Below are positions 42,816 through 51,851 of a stretch of 64,000 bases of DNA, piece after piece. The notes below the pieces were generated by a model. The model saw nothing but the letters and a program-made list of their open reading frames with translations, made no database searches and was not told where the DNA came from. Source of the stretch: Streptosporangium lutulentum (GTDB taxonomy: Bacteria > Actinomycetota > Actinomycetes > Streptosporangiales > Streptosporangiaceae). Made by a program: the position numbers and the translations under genes. How positions within the stretch are numbered: the stretch's first letter is position 1; each line of letters begins with the position of its first letter. Location: contig NZ_JAUSQU010000001.1 in assembly GCF_030811455.1 (NCBI RefSeq), positions 1,550,001 to 1,614,000 of the forward strand, read 5' to 3'.

Positions 42816-43508
42816 ATGAGCATTGAATCGACGCCGCGCCAGGCGGTCGCCGACCGCATGATCGAGATTCCCGCCGGGGCGATCATCCTGCGGGACGAGG
42901 GTACGAAGACGAACTGGAAGGCCGAGGTCGGGGCCTTCCGGCTGGCGCCGTATCCCGTGACCCGCGAGCTGTACCACGCCGTTCTGGGCGAGGCGCCCGC
43001 GAGTGCGGCGGGGCCGCGGACGCCGGTGACCGAGGTCTCCTGGATGGATGCCGTACGGTTCTGCAACCTGCTCTCGCAGTCGAAGGGGCTCGACCCCTGC
43101 TACTCGATGGGCGACGACCCCGACGGGCAGGACGTGGTCTGCGACTGGGACGCCGACGGCTATCGCCTCCCGTCCGAGGCGGAGTGGGAGTACGCCTGCA
43201 GGGCCGGAAGCGCCGGCGTCCGCTACGGGGAGCTGGACGAGATCGCCTGGTACCGCGGGAACTCCGGTGAGGAGATGCACGACGTCGCGACCAAGGCGCC
43301 GAACAGGTGGGGGCTCTACGACATGATCGGCAACGTGTGGGAGTGGTGCTGGGACCTCTACGATCCCAGCGTCTACGGCCCGTACCGCGTGTTCCGCGGC
43401 GGAGGTCTGTACGATCAGCCCCGATCGTGCCGGGCGTCGTGCCGCCGCAAGAGTCACCCGACCCTTCGCATCGACGACCTCGGGTTCAGGCTCGCCCGAT
43501 CACGGTGA
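42816..43508 (+). CDS. SUMF1/formylglycine-generating-enzyme-fold protein
   Basis: 230 residues with the C-type-lectin-like SUMF1 fold: FRLAPYPVTRELYHAVLGE, TEVSWMDAVRFCNLLSQ, YRLPSEAEWEYACRAG, NRWGLYDMIGNVWEWCWD and a C-terminal LGFRLARS. Catalytic formylglycine-generating enzymes have CxxxxC late in the fold; here it reads RSCRASCRRK (CxxxC), so true sulfatase activation is doubtful. No sulfatase is nearby. It may be a ligand-binding or hercynine-type relative. Confidence 0.85.
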   Translation: MSIESTPRQAVADRMIEIPAGAIILRDEGTKTNWKAEVGAFRLAPYPVTRELYHAVLGEAPASAAGPRTPVTEVSWMDAVRFCNLLSQSKGLDPCYSMGDDPDGQDVVCDWDADGYRLPSEAEWEYACRAGSAGVRYGELDEIAWYRGNSGEEMHDVATKAPNRWGLYDMIGNVWEWCWDLYDPSVYGPYRVFRGGGLYDQPRSCRASCRRKSHPTLRIDDLGFRLARSR

Positions 43509-43547
43509 AAGGCGGTCGCGGACGGGTGCGGTTCCCGCGAGGGTCCG

Positions 43548-44015
43548 TCAGAAACCGAGCTCGCTCAGCCCGGGATGGGCGTCCGGCCGGCGCCCCAGCG
43601 GCCAGTGGTAGGCGCGTTCCGACTCCTCGATGGGAAGGTCGTTGATGGACGCGTGCCTCGCGACCATCACCCCCTGCGCGTCGAATTCCCAATTCTCGTT
43701 GCCGTAGGAGCGAGACCAGTTACCCGAGTCGTCGTGGGATTCGTAGGCGAAGCGCACGGCGATACGGTTGCCGTCGAAGGCCCAGAGTTCCTTGATGAGC
43801 CGGTAGTCCAGCTCTCTCGTCCACTTGCGCGTGAGGAAAGCGATGATCTCGTCGCGTCCGTTCACGAACTCCGCGCGATTTCTCCAGTGACAGTCCGGCG
43901 TGTATCCCTGAGCCACGCGTTCCGGTTCGCGGGTGTTCCAGGCGTCTTCCGCCAACCGGACTTTCTCGATGGCGGCGTCGCGAGTGAACGGGGGAAGCGG
44001 AGGATGCGTCGCCAT
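43548..44015 (-). CDS. DUF1348 / NTF2-like small protein (paralogue)
   Basis: 155 residues, clearly paralogous to the product of 5105-5563: [60 protein letters not shown] and [20 protein letters not shown]. Cytoplasmic NTF2-like fold of unknown function. No TetR gene or matching palindrome is adjacent, so regulation differs from the first copy. Confidence 0.85.
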   Translation of the reverse strand: MATHPPLPPFTRDAAIEKVRLAEDAWNTREPERVAQGYTPDCHWRNRAEFVNGRDEIIAFLTRKWTRELDYRLIKELWAFDGNRIAVRFAYESHDDSGNWSRSYGNENWEFDAQGVMVARHASINDLPIEESERAYHWPLGRRPDAHPGLSELGF

Positions 44016-44540
44016 CTTCTCTCCTTACGACGTGTGTGACGGTGCTTCGAAAAGCGCCGGAGTGGTTCCGCTCGCTTCGCCGTCTTCCCTGGTCAGAGTA
44101 CGGTTTCATCCGGCGTTCGTCACCGATGACGACGGCGCGTCGGCGACCGGGCGGATGCCGGCCGGTGCGGGAAACGCGTTCTCGTCAGGGATCACCCGAA
44201 CCCCCAGCCGCAATGGGACGTATCGCGGGTCAGGGATGATGTGCCGGATCGGGTGCGGCGACAAGAATGACGAGCCGCTGGACCGGCCAGGCGATCAAGT
44301 GCGCCGGGCGCCGTCCTGATCATCCTCCGGCTACCAGAACTTCGATCGCCGTCCTGTCCGGCGGGAGGGAATCCGGCCGGAGCTCGTCAGGCATCAGGCC
44401 GCGAGCAGGGCTTGAACCACGGGAGGTCCGACCTACGAACGTCTGCTGAACGAGATCCCCCGACGGACGAGCAACGAACTGTCGATCAAAGTGGCACGCT
44501 GATGGTATGGCGTAATCGCCGCCCCCCGAAGGGGGATCAG
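44016..44540. other. Non-coding interval
   Basis: 525 bases between divergent genes. A stretch at 44400-44470 has a TTGAACC-containing, tRNA-like look on the minus strand but does not fold. No gene is convincing. The promoter of the membrane protein/peptidase unit should lie at the right end. Confidence 0.4.
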
Positions 44541-45026
44541 GTGACCGGTTCACCGCAGACGCAGCACATCGTCGTCCTTGATCCGTCCGAAGTGCCGGCT
44601 GCCCGTGCGCTGGCAGCACTCCAGAACGTCGAGGTGGAAGAGGTCCCGCGCCGCGGCATCGAGCCTGTGGTCACCGTGACCCTGATCCTGGTGGGCGCTG
44701 TGACCGCGGTCGGCGCCGTGGTGCATGTTCTGGAGCAGCACAAGGGCGGTCAGGTGATCGACCTGAGACCGGGCGCGCCGAAGGCGTTCTACCGCACCCC
44801 GGAGGTGGTTTTCGGAACGGTGGTCATCATTGCCGAGGACGGCAAGGTGACCGTCGAGGTCAAGGAACCGGAGGGCATGTTCGGCAAGGTGATCTCCATC
44901 CTCCCCGAATTGCTGTCCGGTGGCGCCGACAGCGCGGAGCAGATCGCGCAGACGGTCACGGCGATGTTCGACTCCGAGGTGGAGGTTGAGACGGTCGAGA
45001 TCCCGCCTCCGGCAGGTGAGAGATGA
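44541..45026 (+). CDS. Small membrane protein, EACC1-like
   Basis: 161 residues from GTG 44541 after AAGGGGG (ATG 44502 is an in-frame alternative). Layout: an N-terminal beta-alpha segment (HIVVLDPSEVPAARALAALQ), one membrane helix (VVTVTLILVGAVTAVGAVVH near 46-65), a short beta segment (VVFGTVVIIAEDGKVTVEVK) and a polar tail. This pattern recalls EACC1, a small constant component of actinobacterial conflict systems, but that match is by eye only. It overlaps the peptidase gene by ATGA, so the two act together. Confidence 0.6.
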   Translation: MTGSPQTQHIVVLDPSEVPAARALAALQNVEVEEVPRRGIEPVVTVTLILVGAVTAVGAVVHVLEQHKGGQVIDLRPGAPKAFYRTPEVVFGTVVIIAEDGKVTVEVKEPEGMFGKVISILPELLSGGADSAEQIAQTVTAMFDSEVEVETVEIPPPAGER

Positions 45027-46246
45027 ATGCGCGCCGGTCTCACGAAGAAGCGCGGCGTTTCCTCGAGCACCTTCGCGCTCACAACCAGGCCGCGCTTGGA
45101 ATCTCCTCCGACTCCTCTGCCCTCGTCGACCGGGCTGATCCGAGCGATACGGTGAACCGGTTCCTGCGTGAGAGCCTGCACCCCGAAGATGCCCGGGATC
45201 CGGAGATCCGAGCGCTGGTGGAGCAGCATTTCGCGCGCAGTCATCACGGCAATGACGAGATGCTGGCCGGCTTGCAGGACAACATCGAACAGACCGCGGC
45301 CGCCCGTATCAAGGGTGTGGATCTCGCGCCCCTGAGTCCGCTCATCGGCTATCTGCAGACGGGACAGCTCAACGCCGTGAGCATGCGCGTGCCGGGCCGC
45401 TCCGGCGACTATCTGGTGCTCTTCGAAGACGAGATGCTGCTCTTCGCCTCCAAGCTCAGCAAGGCCGTCGCCTGGGCCATACCCGCCGGCCCAAGCGACG
45501 CGAACGGCATGATGACCTTCGAGTGGGGCATGCCTCCCGTGACCGAGCGGATCGAGGCCAGACCCGAGGTCGCCGAGCAGTTCGCGGACATCGTCATCAC
45601 CTACGCCGTCACAGGGGGCGTCGGTCAGGCCGCCCACCACATGGTGCCGCCGGGCTACCTCAATCTCGCCTCCATGATGCGCGACTCCCTCGAATACTTC
45701 GTTCTGGGTCACGAGTACTCCCACATCCTGCTGGGCCACCTGGACATCGCCGAGTCGCGCAAGGGTGTCCTACCGGCCGGCGAGGCCGAGGTGCTGGCTT
45801 ACTCGTGGCGTCAGGAGCTCGACGCGGATTGGTTCGGCATGGTTCTGTCGATCAACGCGCTCATTGATCACGAGGATCAGGACATCCCCTTTGGTTTCAT
45901 TGGTATCAGTCTGTTCTTCGACGCGCTGGATGTCATGGACCGCGCTGTCGCTCTGCTGCAGACCGGCGACGAGAACGCCCGTCAGCTCGGCTCTCACCCA
46001 CCCTCCGATCTGCGCAAACGGTACCTGCGCGACTTCTTGCCGCAGATGGCCGGAGGTGATCCCGAGCTCTCCGAGGACGTGCGAACCGCTCTCGAGCTGG
46101 CCGATGTCCAGAGCGAGATCATTCGTCTGCTGTGGGAGCGCACCCGGCCGATCCTGCTGGACCTGCGCCGACATGGTGTGTCAGTGGCTCCCACCTGGAG
46201 GACGATCCCCAAGGAGGCCGGGGACGAGACCGTGCCAGGGCCGTAG
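45023..46246 (+). CDS. Zinc metallopeptidase (HExxH type)
   Basis: 407 residues. The active site FVLGHEYSHILLGHLD near residue 230 gives HExxH, and RQELDADWFGMVLS near 270 supplies the distal Glu/Asp of gluzincin/M48-like peptidases. The N-terminal 200 residues are not recognised; no signal peptide or clear membrane helix is seen, so it is probably cytoplasmic. It starts inside the stop of the small membrane protein gene (ATGA). The pair could be a regulated effector protease (inference). Confidence 0.75.
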   Translation: MNARRSHEEARRFLEHLRAHNQAALGISSDSSALVDRADPSDTVNRFLRESLHPEDARDPEIRALVEQHFARSHHGNDEMLAGLQDNIEQTAAARIKGVDLAPLSPLIGYLQTGQLNAVSMRVPGRSGDYLVLFEDEMLLFASKLSKAVAWAIPAGPSDANGMMTFEWGMPPVTERIEARPEVAEQFADIVITYAVTGGVGQAAHHMVPPGYLNLASMMRDSLEYFVLGHEYSHILLGHLDIAESRKGVLPAGEAEVLAYSWRQELDADWFGMVLSINALIDHEDQDIPFGFIGISLFFDALDVMDRAVALLQTGDENARQLGSHPPSDLRKRYLRDFLPQMAGGDPELSEDVRTALELADVQSEIIRLLWERTRPILLDLRRHGVSVAPTWRTIPKEAGDETVPGP

Positions 46247-46711
46247 GGTCGTGGCACCGGGACGATGGTCACGGGCTCCGGCGTAGCGGCGTTCGTCTCG
46301 TTTTCGATCGTGTGAGGTCGAGGGCGGTCAGGGCGCGGGTCGCGGGAGAGCGGCGTCGAGCACGATCCTTGCGTGGGCGACCTGCTGTAACGGTGCGGTA
46401 CGAGAGCCCGAACCATTTCGCCGAGATCACCTCACTGGGAAATATTCGGCGTGGTCACGGCGTTGCTGGTCTCTCACGGAGGTGAGGACTCCGGGGGACG
46501 GCACGGTGAAGATCGGATACATCGGCGGAACCCGCGCCGGACCGCTGCCCGGAGTCGGGGATATGTCCGGAATTGGACGTATCCCACTATTTTGGTAGGC
46601 TTAGCGGGAAAATCGTCAACGGTGCGTATCGCGCCCGTCGTCGGCGACGCCTCCGTACCCGACATGATCGGCAGGTTCGCCTGCCCAGAATGAAGTGAGC
46701 TGTTCACAACC
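46247..46711. other. Non-coding interval
   Basis: 465 bases without a supported gene. The region near 46560-46610 is more AT-rich (CGTATCCCACTATTTTGGTA) and may be the promoter for the DUF1684 gene and the ABC operon. Confidence 0.4.
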
Positions 46712-47437
46712 ATGTCCGCACTGGCTTCCGCGCGCACGATCGACTCCGCGCGTACCGGCTGGGACGCCTGGCGGGCGTCCCGGCTGGCCTCCCTCGTCAC
46801 GCCCACGGGCAACCTCGCGCTCGTCGAGACCCGCTGGCAGGCGAGTGGCCAGGACGAGTCCATCGAGGACGCGCTGTCCGGCCGGCCGGACAGCGTGACG
46901 GCGACCAGGCTGGAGCGACGGAACATCGACACGGGCGAGGTGGAGCGCGGCATCCGCCTCTGGGACGCGGACGCGCCGTCGATCCGGCACTTCGACACCG
47001 TCGAGGCGTTCCCGTTCGACCCGGACTGGGTGATCGAGGCCACCTTCACCCCGGTGCCCGGGTCGCGCCGCATCCCGTTCGAGCACATCCGTGACAACGG
47101 CGGCACCCGTGAGCTCGTCGTTCCCGGCGACATCACCTTCGACCTGCACGGCACCGCCTACTCGCTGAGCGCGTTCGACGACGACGGAACGCTGCTCCTG
47201 GTCTTCGGTGACAAGACCAACGGCGTGAGCACCTACGCCGCCGGCCGGTTCCTGATCGTGCGGCGCGAGCCCGGCGGCGACCGGGTCGTGCTCGACTTCA
47301 ACCGGGCCTTCGTCCCGCCGTGCGGATTCTCCGTCCACTACAACTGTCCGCTGCCGCCGCCGCAGAACCGCTTTCACGTCGCCGTCGACGCGGGCGAGAG
47401 GCTTCCGGTGTTCCTCGACGGCTACGAGATCCACTGA
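46712..47437 (+). CDS. DUF1684 domain protein
   Basis: 241 residues. The C-terminal signature of DUF1684 is clear: LVFGDKTNGVSTYAAGRFL, VLDFNRAFVPPCGFSVHYNC and PPPQNRFHVAVDAGER. It is a cytoplasmic beta-rich protein of unknown function. It lies 109 bases upstream of an ABC importer operon on the same strand and may be co-transcribed. Confidence 0.85.
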   Translation: MSALASARTIDSARTGWDAWRASRLASLVTPTGNLALVETRWQASGQDESIEDALSGRPDSVTATRLERRNIDTGEVERGIRLWDADAPSIRHFDTVEAFPFDPDWVIEATFTPVPGSRRIPFEHIRDNGGTRELVVPGDITFDLHGTAYSLSAFDDDGTLLLVFGDKTNGVSTYAAGRFLIVRREPGGDRVVLDFNRAFVPPCGFSVHYNCPLPPPQNRFHVAVDAGERLPVFLDGYEIH

Positions 47438-47546
47438 GGCGGCACCGAGACCGCGCCGAGCCGGCGAACGGGGACGCACCCGCGACGCCGGTGAGGTTCA
47501 GGCCGCCCATCATGCCCGGCCGTACGGCCATCGATCAGGAGAAACA

Positions 47547-49085
47547 GTGAAAAGCAAGATGGCGTCGCTCGTCGGCGCCACCCTCATGGTCGCGCTGACC
47601 CTCACCGCCTGCGGCTCCGGCTCCGGCTCCGGCAACGCCTCGTCGGCCGGTTCGGAGAGCACGTCGCCGACCGGCTCGTACGATCCGAACGCGACGATCG
47701 AGATCGGCTCGCTCTACGAACCCCAGAACCTCGACAACACGGGCGGCGGCGGGCAGGGGGTGACCGAGGCGTTCAACGGGAACGTCTACGAAGGCTTGTT
47801 CAGGCTCGGCGACGACGGCAAGGTCGAGAACCTGCTCGCCAAGGACTACAAGGTCAGCCCCGACGGCCTCACCTACACGTTCACGCTGCGGGACGGTGTC
47901 ACGTTCCACTCGGGTGACCCCCTCACCTCCGCCGACGTGAAGTACAGCATCGAGAAGGTCCTCGCCAAGGACTCGCAGTCCGCCCGTAAGAGCAGTTTCG
48001 CCGGGGTCAAGAGCATCACGACTCCCGACGACAGCACGGTGACCGTGAAACTGGCCACCAAGTCGATCTCGTTCGTCTACAACCTCAGCTACGTGTGGAT
48101 CATCAACGACCAGGCGAAGAACCTCACGACCTCGGAAGACGGCACGGGTCCCTACAAACTCGGGACGTGGAAGCGGGGCTCCTCGCTGAGCCTGGACCTG
48201 TTCGCGGGCTACTGGGGCACGCCCCCGACGAACAAGGGGGTGGTCTTCCACTACTTCACGGAGGCGACCGCCCTCAACAACGCGCTGCTGACCAACGCCG
48301 TCGACATCGTGACCAGCGAGCAGAGCCCGGACGCCCTGGCCCAGTTCAGCGGCAACGAGGATTACAAGGTCAACAACGGTCATTCGACGACCAAGCTCCT
48401 TCTGGCCTTCAACGACAGGGTGAAGCCTTTCGACAACGCCCTCGTCCGCAAGGCCGTCACCTCCGCGATCGACAACCGCAAGCTGCTCACCTCGATCTGG
48501 GGCGACTACGGAACCCTGATCGGTTCGATGGTCCCGCCGACCGACCCGTGGTACGAGGACCTGACCACGGTGAACCCCTACGACGTGGAACTGGCCAAGA
48601 AGCAGCTGTCGGAGGCCGGTTACGCCAATGGGTTCGGCTTCACGCTCGACACCCCGAACTACGACCCGCATCCCACGGCGGCCACGTTCATCAAGAGCGA
48701 GCTGGCCAAGGTCGGCATCACCGTCACGATCAACGTCATCACCGCGGACGAGTGGTACACCAAGGTTTTCAAGGACCACGACTTCGCCGCGACGCTCCAG
48801 GAGCACGTCAACGACCGCGACGTCGTCTGGTACGGCAATCCCGACTTCTACTGGGGATACGACAACCCTGAGGTCACCAAGCTGGTGAACCAGGCGGAGC
48901 AGTCGGACACGACCGACGAGCAGGCGGCTCTGCTCAAGAAGGCCAACCAGCAGATCGCCGCGGACGCCGCCAGTGACTGGCTCTACCTCTATCCGCAGAT
49001 CGTCGTGGCGTCGTCGTCGCTGTCGGGTTATCCCCTCAACGGCCTGAACTCGCAGTTCTACGCCTACACCATCAAGAAGAGCTGA
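47547..49085 (+). CDS. ABC transporter substrate-binding lipoprotein, family 5
   Basis: 512 residues from GTG 47547 (AGGAG 7 bases before). Lipoprotein signal with lipobox LTAC near residue 22, then a Ser/Gly linker and the SBP family 5 fold: YEPQNLDNTGGGGQGVTEAF, GLTYTFTLRDGVTFHSGDPL (family signature), SADVKYSIEKVLAKDS and DVVWYGNPDFYWGY. It binds a peptide, metal complex or oligosaccharide outside the membrane and delivers it to the permeases encoded downstream. Confidence 0.9.
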   Translation: MKSKMASLVGATLMVALTLTACGSGSGSGNASSAGSESTSPTGSYDPNATIEIGSLYEPQNLDNTGGGGQGVTEAFNGNVYEGLFRLGDDGKVENLLAKDYKVSPDGLTYTFTLRDGVTFHSGDPLTSADVKYSIEKVLAKDSQSARKSSFAGVKSITTPDDSTVTVKLATKSISFVYNLSYVWIINDQAKNLTTSEDGTGPYKLGTWKRGSSLSLDLFAGYWGTPPTNKGVVFHYFTEATALNNALLTNAVDIVTSEQSPDALAQFSGNEDYKVNNGHSTTKLLLAFNDRVKPFDNALVRKAVTSAIDNRKLLTSIWGDYGTLIGSMVPPTDPWYEDLTTVNPYDVELAKKQLSEAGYANGFGFTLDTPNYDPHPTAATFIKSELAKVGITVTINVITADEWYTKVFKDHDFAATLQEHVNDRDVVWYGNPDFYWGYDNPEVTKLVNQAEQSDTTDEQAALLKKANQQIAADAASDWLYLYPQIVVASSSLSGYPLNGLNSQFYAYTIKKS

Positions 49086-49222
49086 TGCCCGCTCCACGTC
49101 CAGGCCGTCGCGAAGAGCCGATGTCCGCTCAGCACGCCCCGGTCCGCCCCGTCCCGGTCCGCCGTCCCGTACGGCCGGCCCGGGGCGGGGCGTCCCGCCC
49201 CGGGCCGGCGGCCTGACCCGCC

Positions 49223-50188
49223 ATGGCCGTCTACCTGCTGCGGCGAGTGGTCTTCCTCGTCGTCTCGCTGTTCCTGGCCAGCGTGCTGCTGTTCCTCCTG
49301 CTGCGCCTGCTGCCCGGTGACCCCGCCAACTCGCTGCTGTCGATCGGGGCCACCCCGGAGCAGCTCGCGGCCGCCCGCCACCAGGTCGGGTCGGATCTCC
49401 CGTTGCCGGAGCAGTTCGTCTCCTGGCTTGGCCGGCTGATGACCCTCGACCTGGGCACCTCCTTCGTCAGCACCCTCCCGGTCGGCCCGGAGATCGCCTC
49501 GCGACTGGCCGTCACCGTTCCCCTCACCCTGCTGTCCTTTCTCCTGGCGGTCGTCGTGGCCCTGCCGGTCGGCTTCGTCGCGGCCTATCGCTCCGGCACC
49601 TGGTACGGCTCGCTGCTCGGCGGGCTGTCCCAGCTGGGGATCGCGGTGCCGGCCTTCTGGGTGGGGATGCTTCTGATCACGGTGTTCTCGCTCCGGCTCC
49701 GGGTACTGCCGGCCGGAGGGTTCCCGCGGGACGACTGGGCCGACCCGGCCGACGCGCTGACCTCACTGGCCCTGCCCGTCGTCACGATCGCCCTCGTCAT
49801 GTCCGCGTCGCTCATCCGCTACGTCCGCTCCGCCACGCTGGACGTGCTCGGCAGCGACTACCTGCGGACGTTCAGGGCGCTCGGATCCTCCTTCACCGGG
49901 GCGATGTGGCGTCACGGCCTGCGCAACGCGGCGGTTCCCGTCGTCTCGATCCTCGGGATCGAGCTCGCCACCACCTTTCTCGGCGCCGTCGTGGTCGAGA
50001 GCGTGTTCGCCCTTCCGGGGCTCGGCAGCATGCTCATCAAGGGGATCGCGCAGCATGACTATCCGGTCATCCAGGGCGTCCTGTTCGTCAGCACCCTGGG
50101 GGTTCTGGTGATCGGGTTCCTCGCCGACCTCGCCCAGCGGATCATGGACTCGCGGCTGCGCGGCACCGTCTCCGGGAACGCGCGATGA
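49223..50188 (+). CDS. ABC permease, DppB type
   Basis: 321 residues with six helices. MAVYLLRRVVFLVVSLFLAS and LRLLPGDPANSLLS at the start are typical of DppB/OppB. The EAA loop (YLRTFRALGSSFTGAMWRHG, then LRNAAVPVVSILG) contacts the ATPases. It overlaps the next gene by ATGA. Confidence 0.92.
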   Translation: MAVYLLRRVVFLVVSLFLASVLLFLLLRLLPGDPANSLLSIGATPEQLAAARHQVGSDLPLPEQFVSWLGRLMTLDLGTSFVSTLPVGPEIASRLAVTVPLTLLSFLLAVVVALPVGFVAAYRSGTWYGSLLGGLSQLGIAVPAFWVGMLLITVFSLRLRVLPAGGFPRDDWADPADALTSLALPVVTIALVMSASLIRYVRSATLDVLGSDYLRTFRALGSSFTGAMWRHGLRNAAVPVVSILGIELATTFLGAVVVESVFALPGLGSMLIKGIAQHDYPVIQGVLFVSTLGVLVIGFLADLAQRIMDSRLRGTVSGNAR

Positions 50189-51042
50189 GCGCCGTGATCG
50201 AAACCGGAGCCCTCCGCGCCCCGGCGCGCCCGCGCCGGTCCACGACCCTGGTGATCGGCTGCGTGCTCGTCGGAGCGATCGTCGCCGTCGCGGTCGTCTC
50301 TCTCTTCTGGGTTCCGTACGACCCGGCCGACACCTCGGGTGACCGGCTCATGCCCCCCGGCCTGCCCCACCTGTTCGGCACGGACAAACTCGGCAGGGAC
50401 CTGCTCACCCAGCTGATGATCGGCGCGCGGATCGCCCTGACGGTCGGGATCGGGTCGGTCGCGCTCGGCGGCGTCCTCGGAGTCGCGGGCGGCCTGGCCG
50501 CGGGCTTCGCCACCCGGTGGCTCGACGACACGATCTCGGCCCTGCTCGACATCCTCATCGCCTTCCCCACCCTGCTGCTGGCCATGCTCGTGGTCGCCGT
50601 ACGGGACGCCTCTCTCGGCTCGGCCATCCTGGCGATCGGGCTGGCGATGTCCGCGATCGTGGCCCGGCTGACCCGGGTGCTCGTCAAACGCGTGCTGTCG
50701 GAGGACTTCATCACGGCCTCGCGCACCTCGGGAACCTCCTGGCCGCGCGTGGTGACCGGACACATCCTGCCGAACATCTGGCCGACGCTCCTGGTCAACC
50801 TCGCGCTGCAGCTCGGTCTCGCCGTACTGGCCGAGGCGTCCCTGTCCTATCTCGGGCTGGGCCCTCCACCGCCGAACGCGTCCTGGGGAAGCATGCTGCA
50901 GGCGGCTCAGGCGACCGTGCTCACGTCACCGGTCGGCGCCATCGCTCCCGGTGTGCTCCTGGTCATGCTCGTCATCGGCGTGAACCTGATCGCCGACGGC
51001 CTCAGGGACGTGGCCGACCCGACCCAGAGGAGAGCGCGATGA
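50185..51042 (+). CDS. ABC permease, DppC type
   Basis: 285 residues. N-terminal cytoplasmic tail and helix, PPGLPHLFGTDKLGRDLLTQ (the LGTDxxGRD signature of DppC/OppC) and the EAA loop DFITASRTSGTSWPRVVTGH, HILPNIWPTLLV. It forms the channel with DppB. It overlaps both neighbours by four bases. Confidence 0.92.
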   Translation: MSAVIETGALRAPARPRRSTTLVIGCVLVGAIVAVAVVSLFWVPYDPADTSGDRLMPPGLPHLFGTDKLGRDLLTQLMIGARIALTVGIGSVALGGVLGVAGGLAAGFATRWLDDTISALLDILIAFPTLLLAMLVVAVRDASLGSAILAIGLAMSAIVARLTRVLVKRVLSEDFITASRTSGTSWPRVVTGHILPNIWPTLLVNLALQLGLAVLAEASLSYLGLGPPPPNASWGSMLQAAQATVLTSPVGAIAPGVLLVMLVIGVNLIADGLRDVADPTQRRAR

Positions 51043-51851
51043 GCCTGCTCGACGTCACGGGACTCCGGGTGCGTTCCGCGGACGGCCGCGAACTCGTCTC
51101 CGACGTGTCCTTCTCGATCGACGCGGGCACGAGGCTCGGACTGATCGGTGAGTCGGGTTCGGGCAAGTCGCTGACCACACTCGCGATCATGGGCCTGCTG
51201 CCGGCGGGGATGACCGTGTCCGGCAGCATCGTGCTGGACGTCCCGGGGCTGCCTCGGACCCAGATCGTCGGCGCGGCCGAGGGAGCCCTGAACGGGCTGC
51301 GCGGCCGGGCCGTGACCGTCGTCTTCCAGGAACCCCTGACGGCGCTCGACCCGCTCATGAGGGTCGGCCGCCAGGTCGCCGAGCCCCTCGGGCGAAGGCG
51401 CGGGCTGCGCGGCTCCGCTCTGCGCGCGGCCGTCCTCGCGGCGCTTGAGGAGGTCCGGCTCACGGAGCCGGACCGCATCGCGAGGGCGTATCCGCATGAG
51501 ATCTCCGGCGGTCAGCGCCAGCGGGTCGCCATGGCCATGGCCCTCGCCTGCGAACCCGCGCTGCTGATCGCCGACGAACCCACCACGGCCCTTGACGTGA
51601 CGGTCCAGGCGGAGGTGCTCGCGTTGCTGGACAGCCTGGTCTCCGCCCGGGGGATGGCCCTGCTGTTCATCAGCCACGATCTCGCGGTCGTCTCGACCGT
51701 CACCGACCGTGTCCTCGTCCTCAAGGACGGCCACGCCGTGGAGGAGGGGATCGTCCAGGACATCGTGAACGCCCCTCGGGACCCGTACACCCGCTCCCTG
51801 GTGGCCAGCGCCCGGGAGCTCGACAGCGCACTGGATCGGATCACACGATGA
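51039..51851 (+). CDS. ABC ATPase, DppD type
   Basis: 270 residues from ATG 51039. Walker A GESGSGKSLTTLAIMG, Q-loop FQEPLTALDPLMRVG, signature SGGQRQRVAMAMALA, Walker B LLIADEPTTALDV and the H-loop SHDLAV are complete. It powers import with the next ATPase. It is somewhat shorter than OppD-type proteins at the C-terminus. Confidence 0.92.
   Translation: MSLLDVTGLRVRSADGRELVSDVSFSIDAGTRLGLIGESGSGKSLTTLAIMGLLPAGMTVSGSIVLDVPGLPRTQIVGAAEGALNGLRGRAVTVVFQEPLTALDPLMRVGRQVAEPLGRRRGLRGSALRAAVLAALEEVRLTEPDRIARAYPHEISGGQRQRVAMAMALACEPALLIADEPTTALDVTVQAEVLALLDSLVSARGMALLFISHDLAVVSTVTDRVLVLKDGHAVEEGIVQDIVNAPRDPYTRSLVASARELDSALDRITR

Noticed and set aside
42816..43508. True formylglycine-generating enzyme
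   Set aside because: The late Cys pair is spaced CxxxC rather than the usual arrangement and no sulfatase is nearby; kept only as SUMF1-fold.
44395..44475. tRNA-like string on the minus strand (GGTTCAAGCCC, anticodon-like GTAGG)
   Set aside because: The putative T-stem and acceptor do not pair, and no consistent cloverleaf could be drawn. At most a decayed tRNA.
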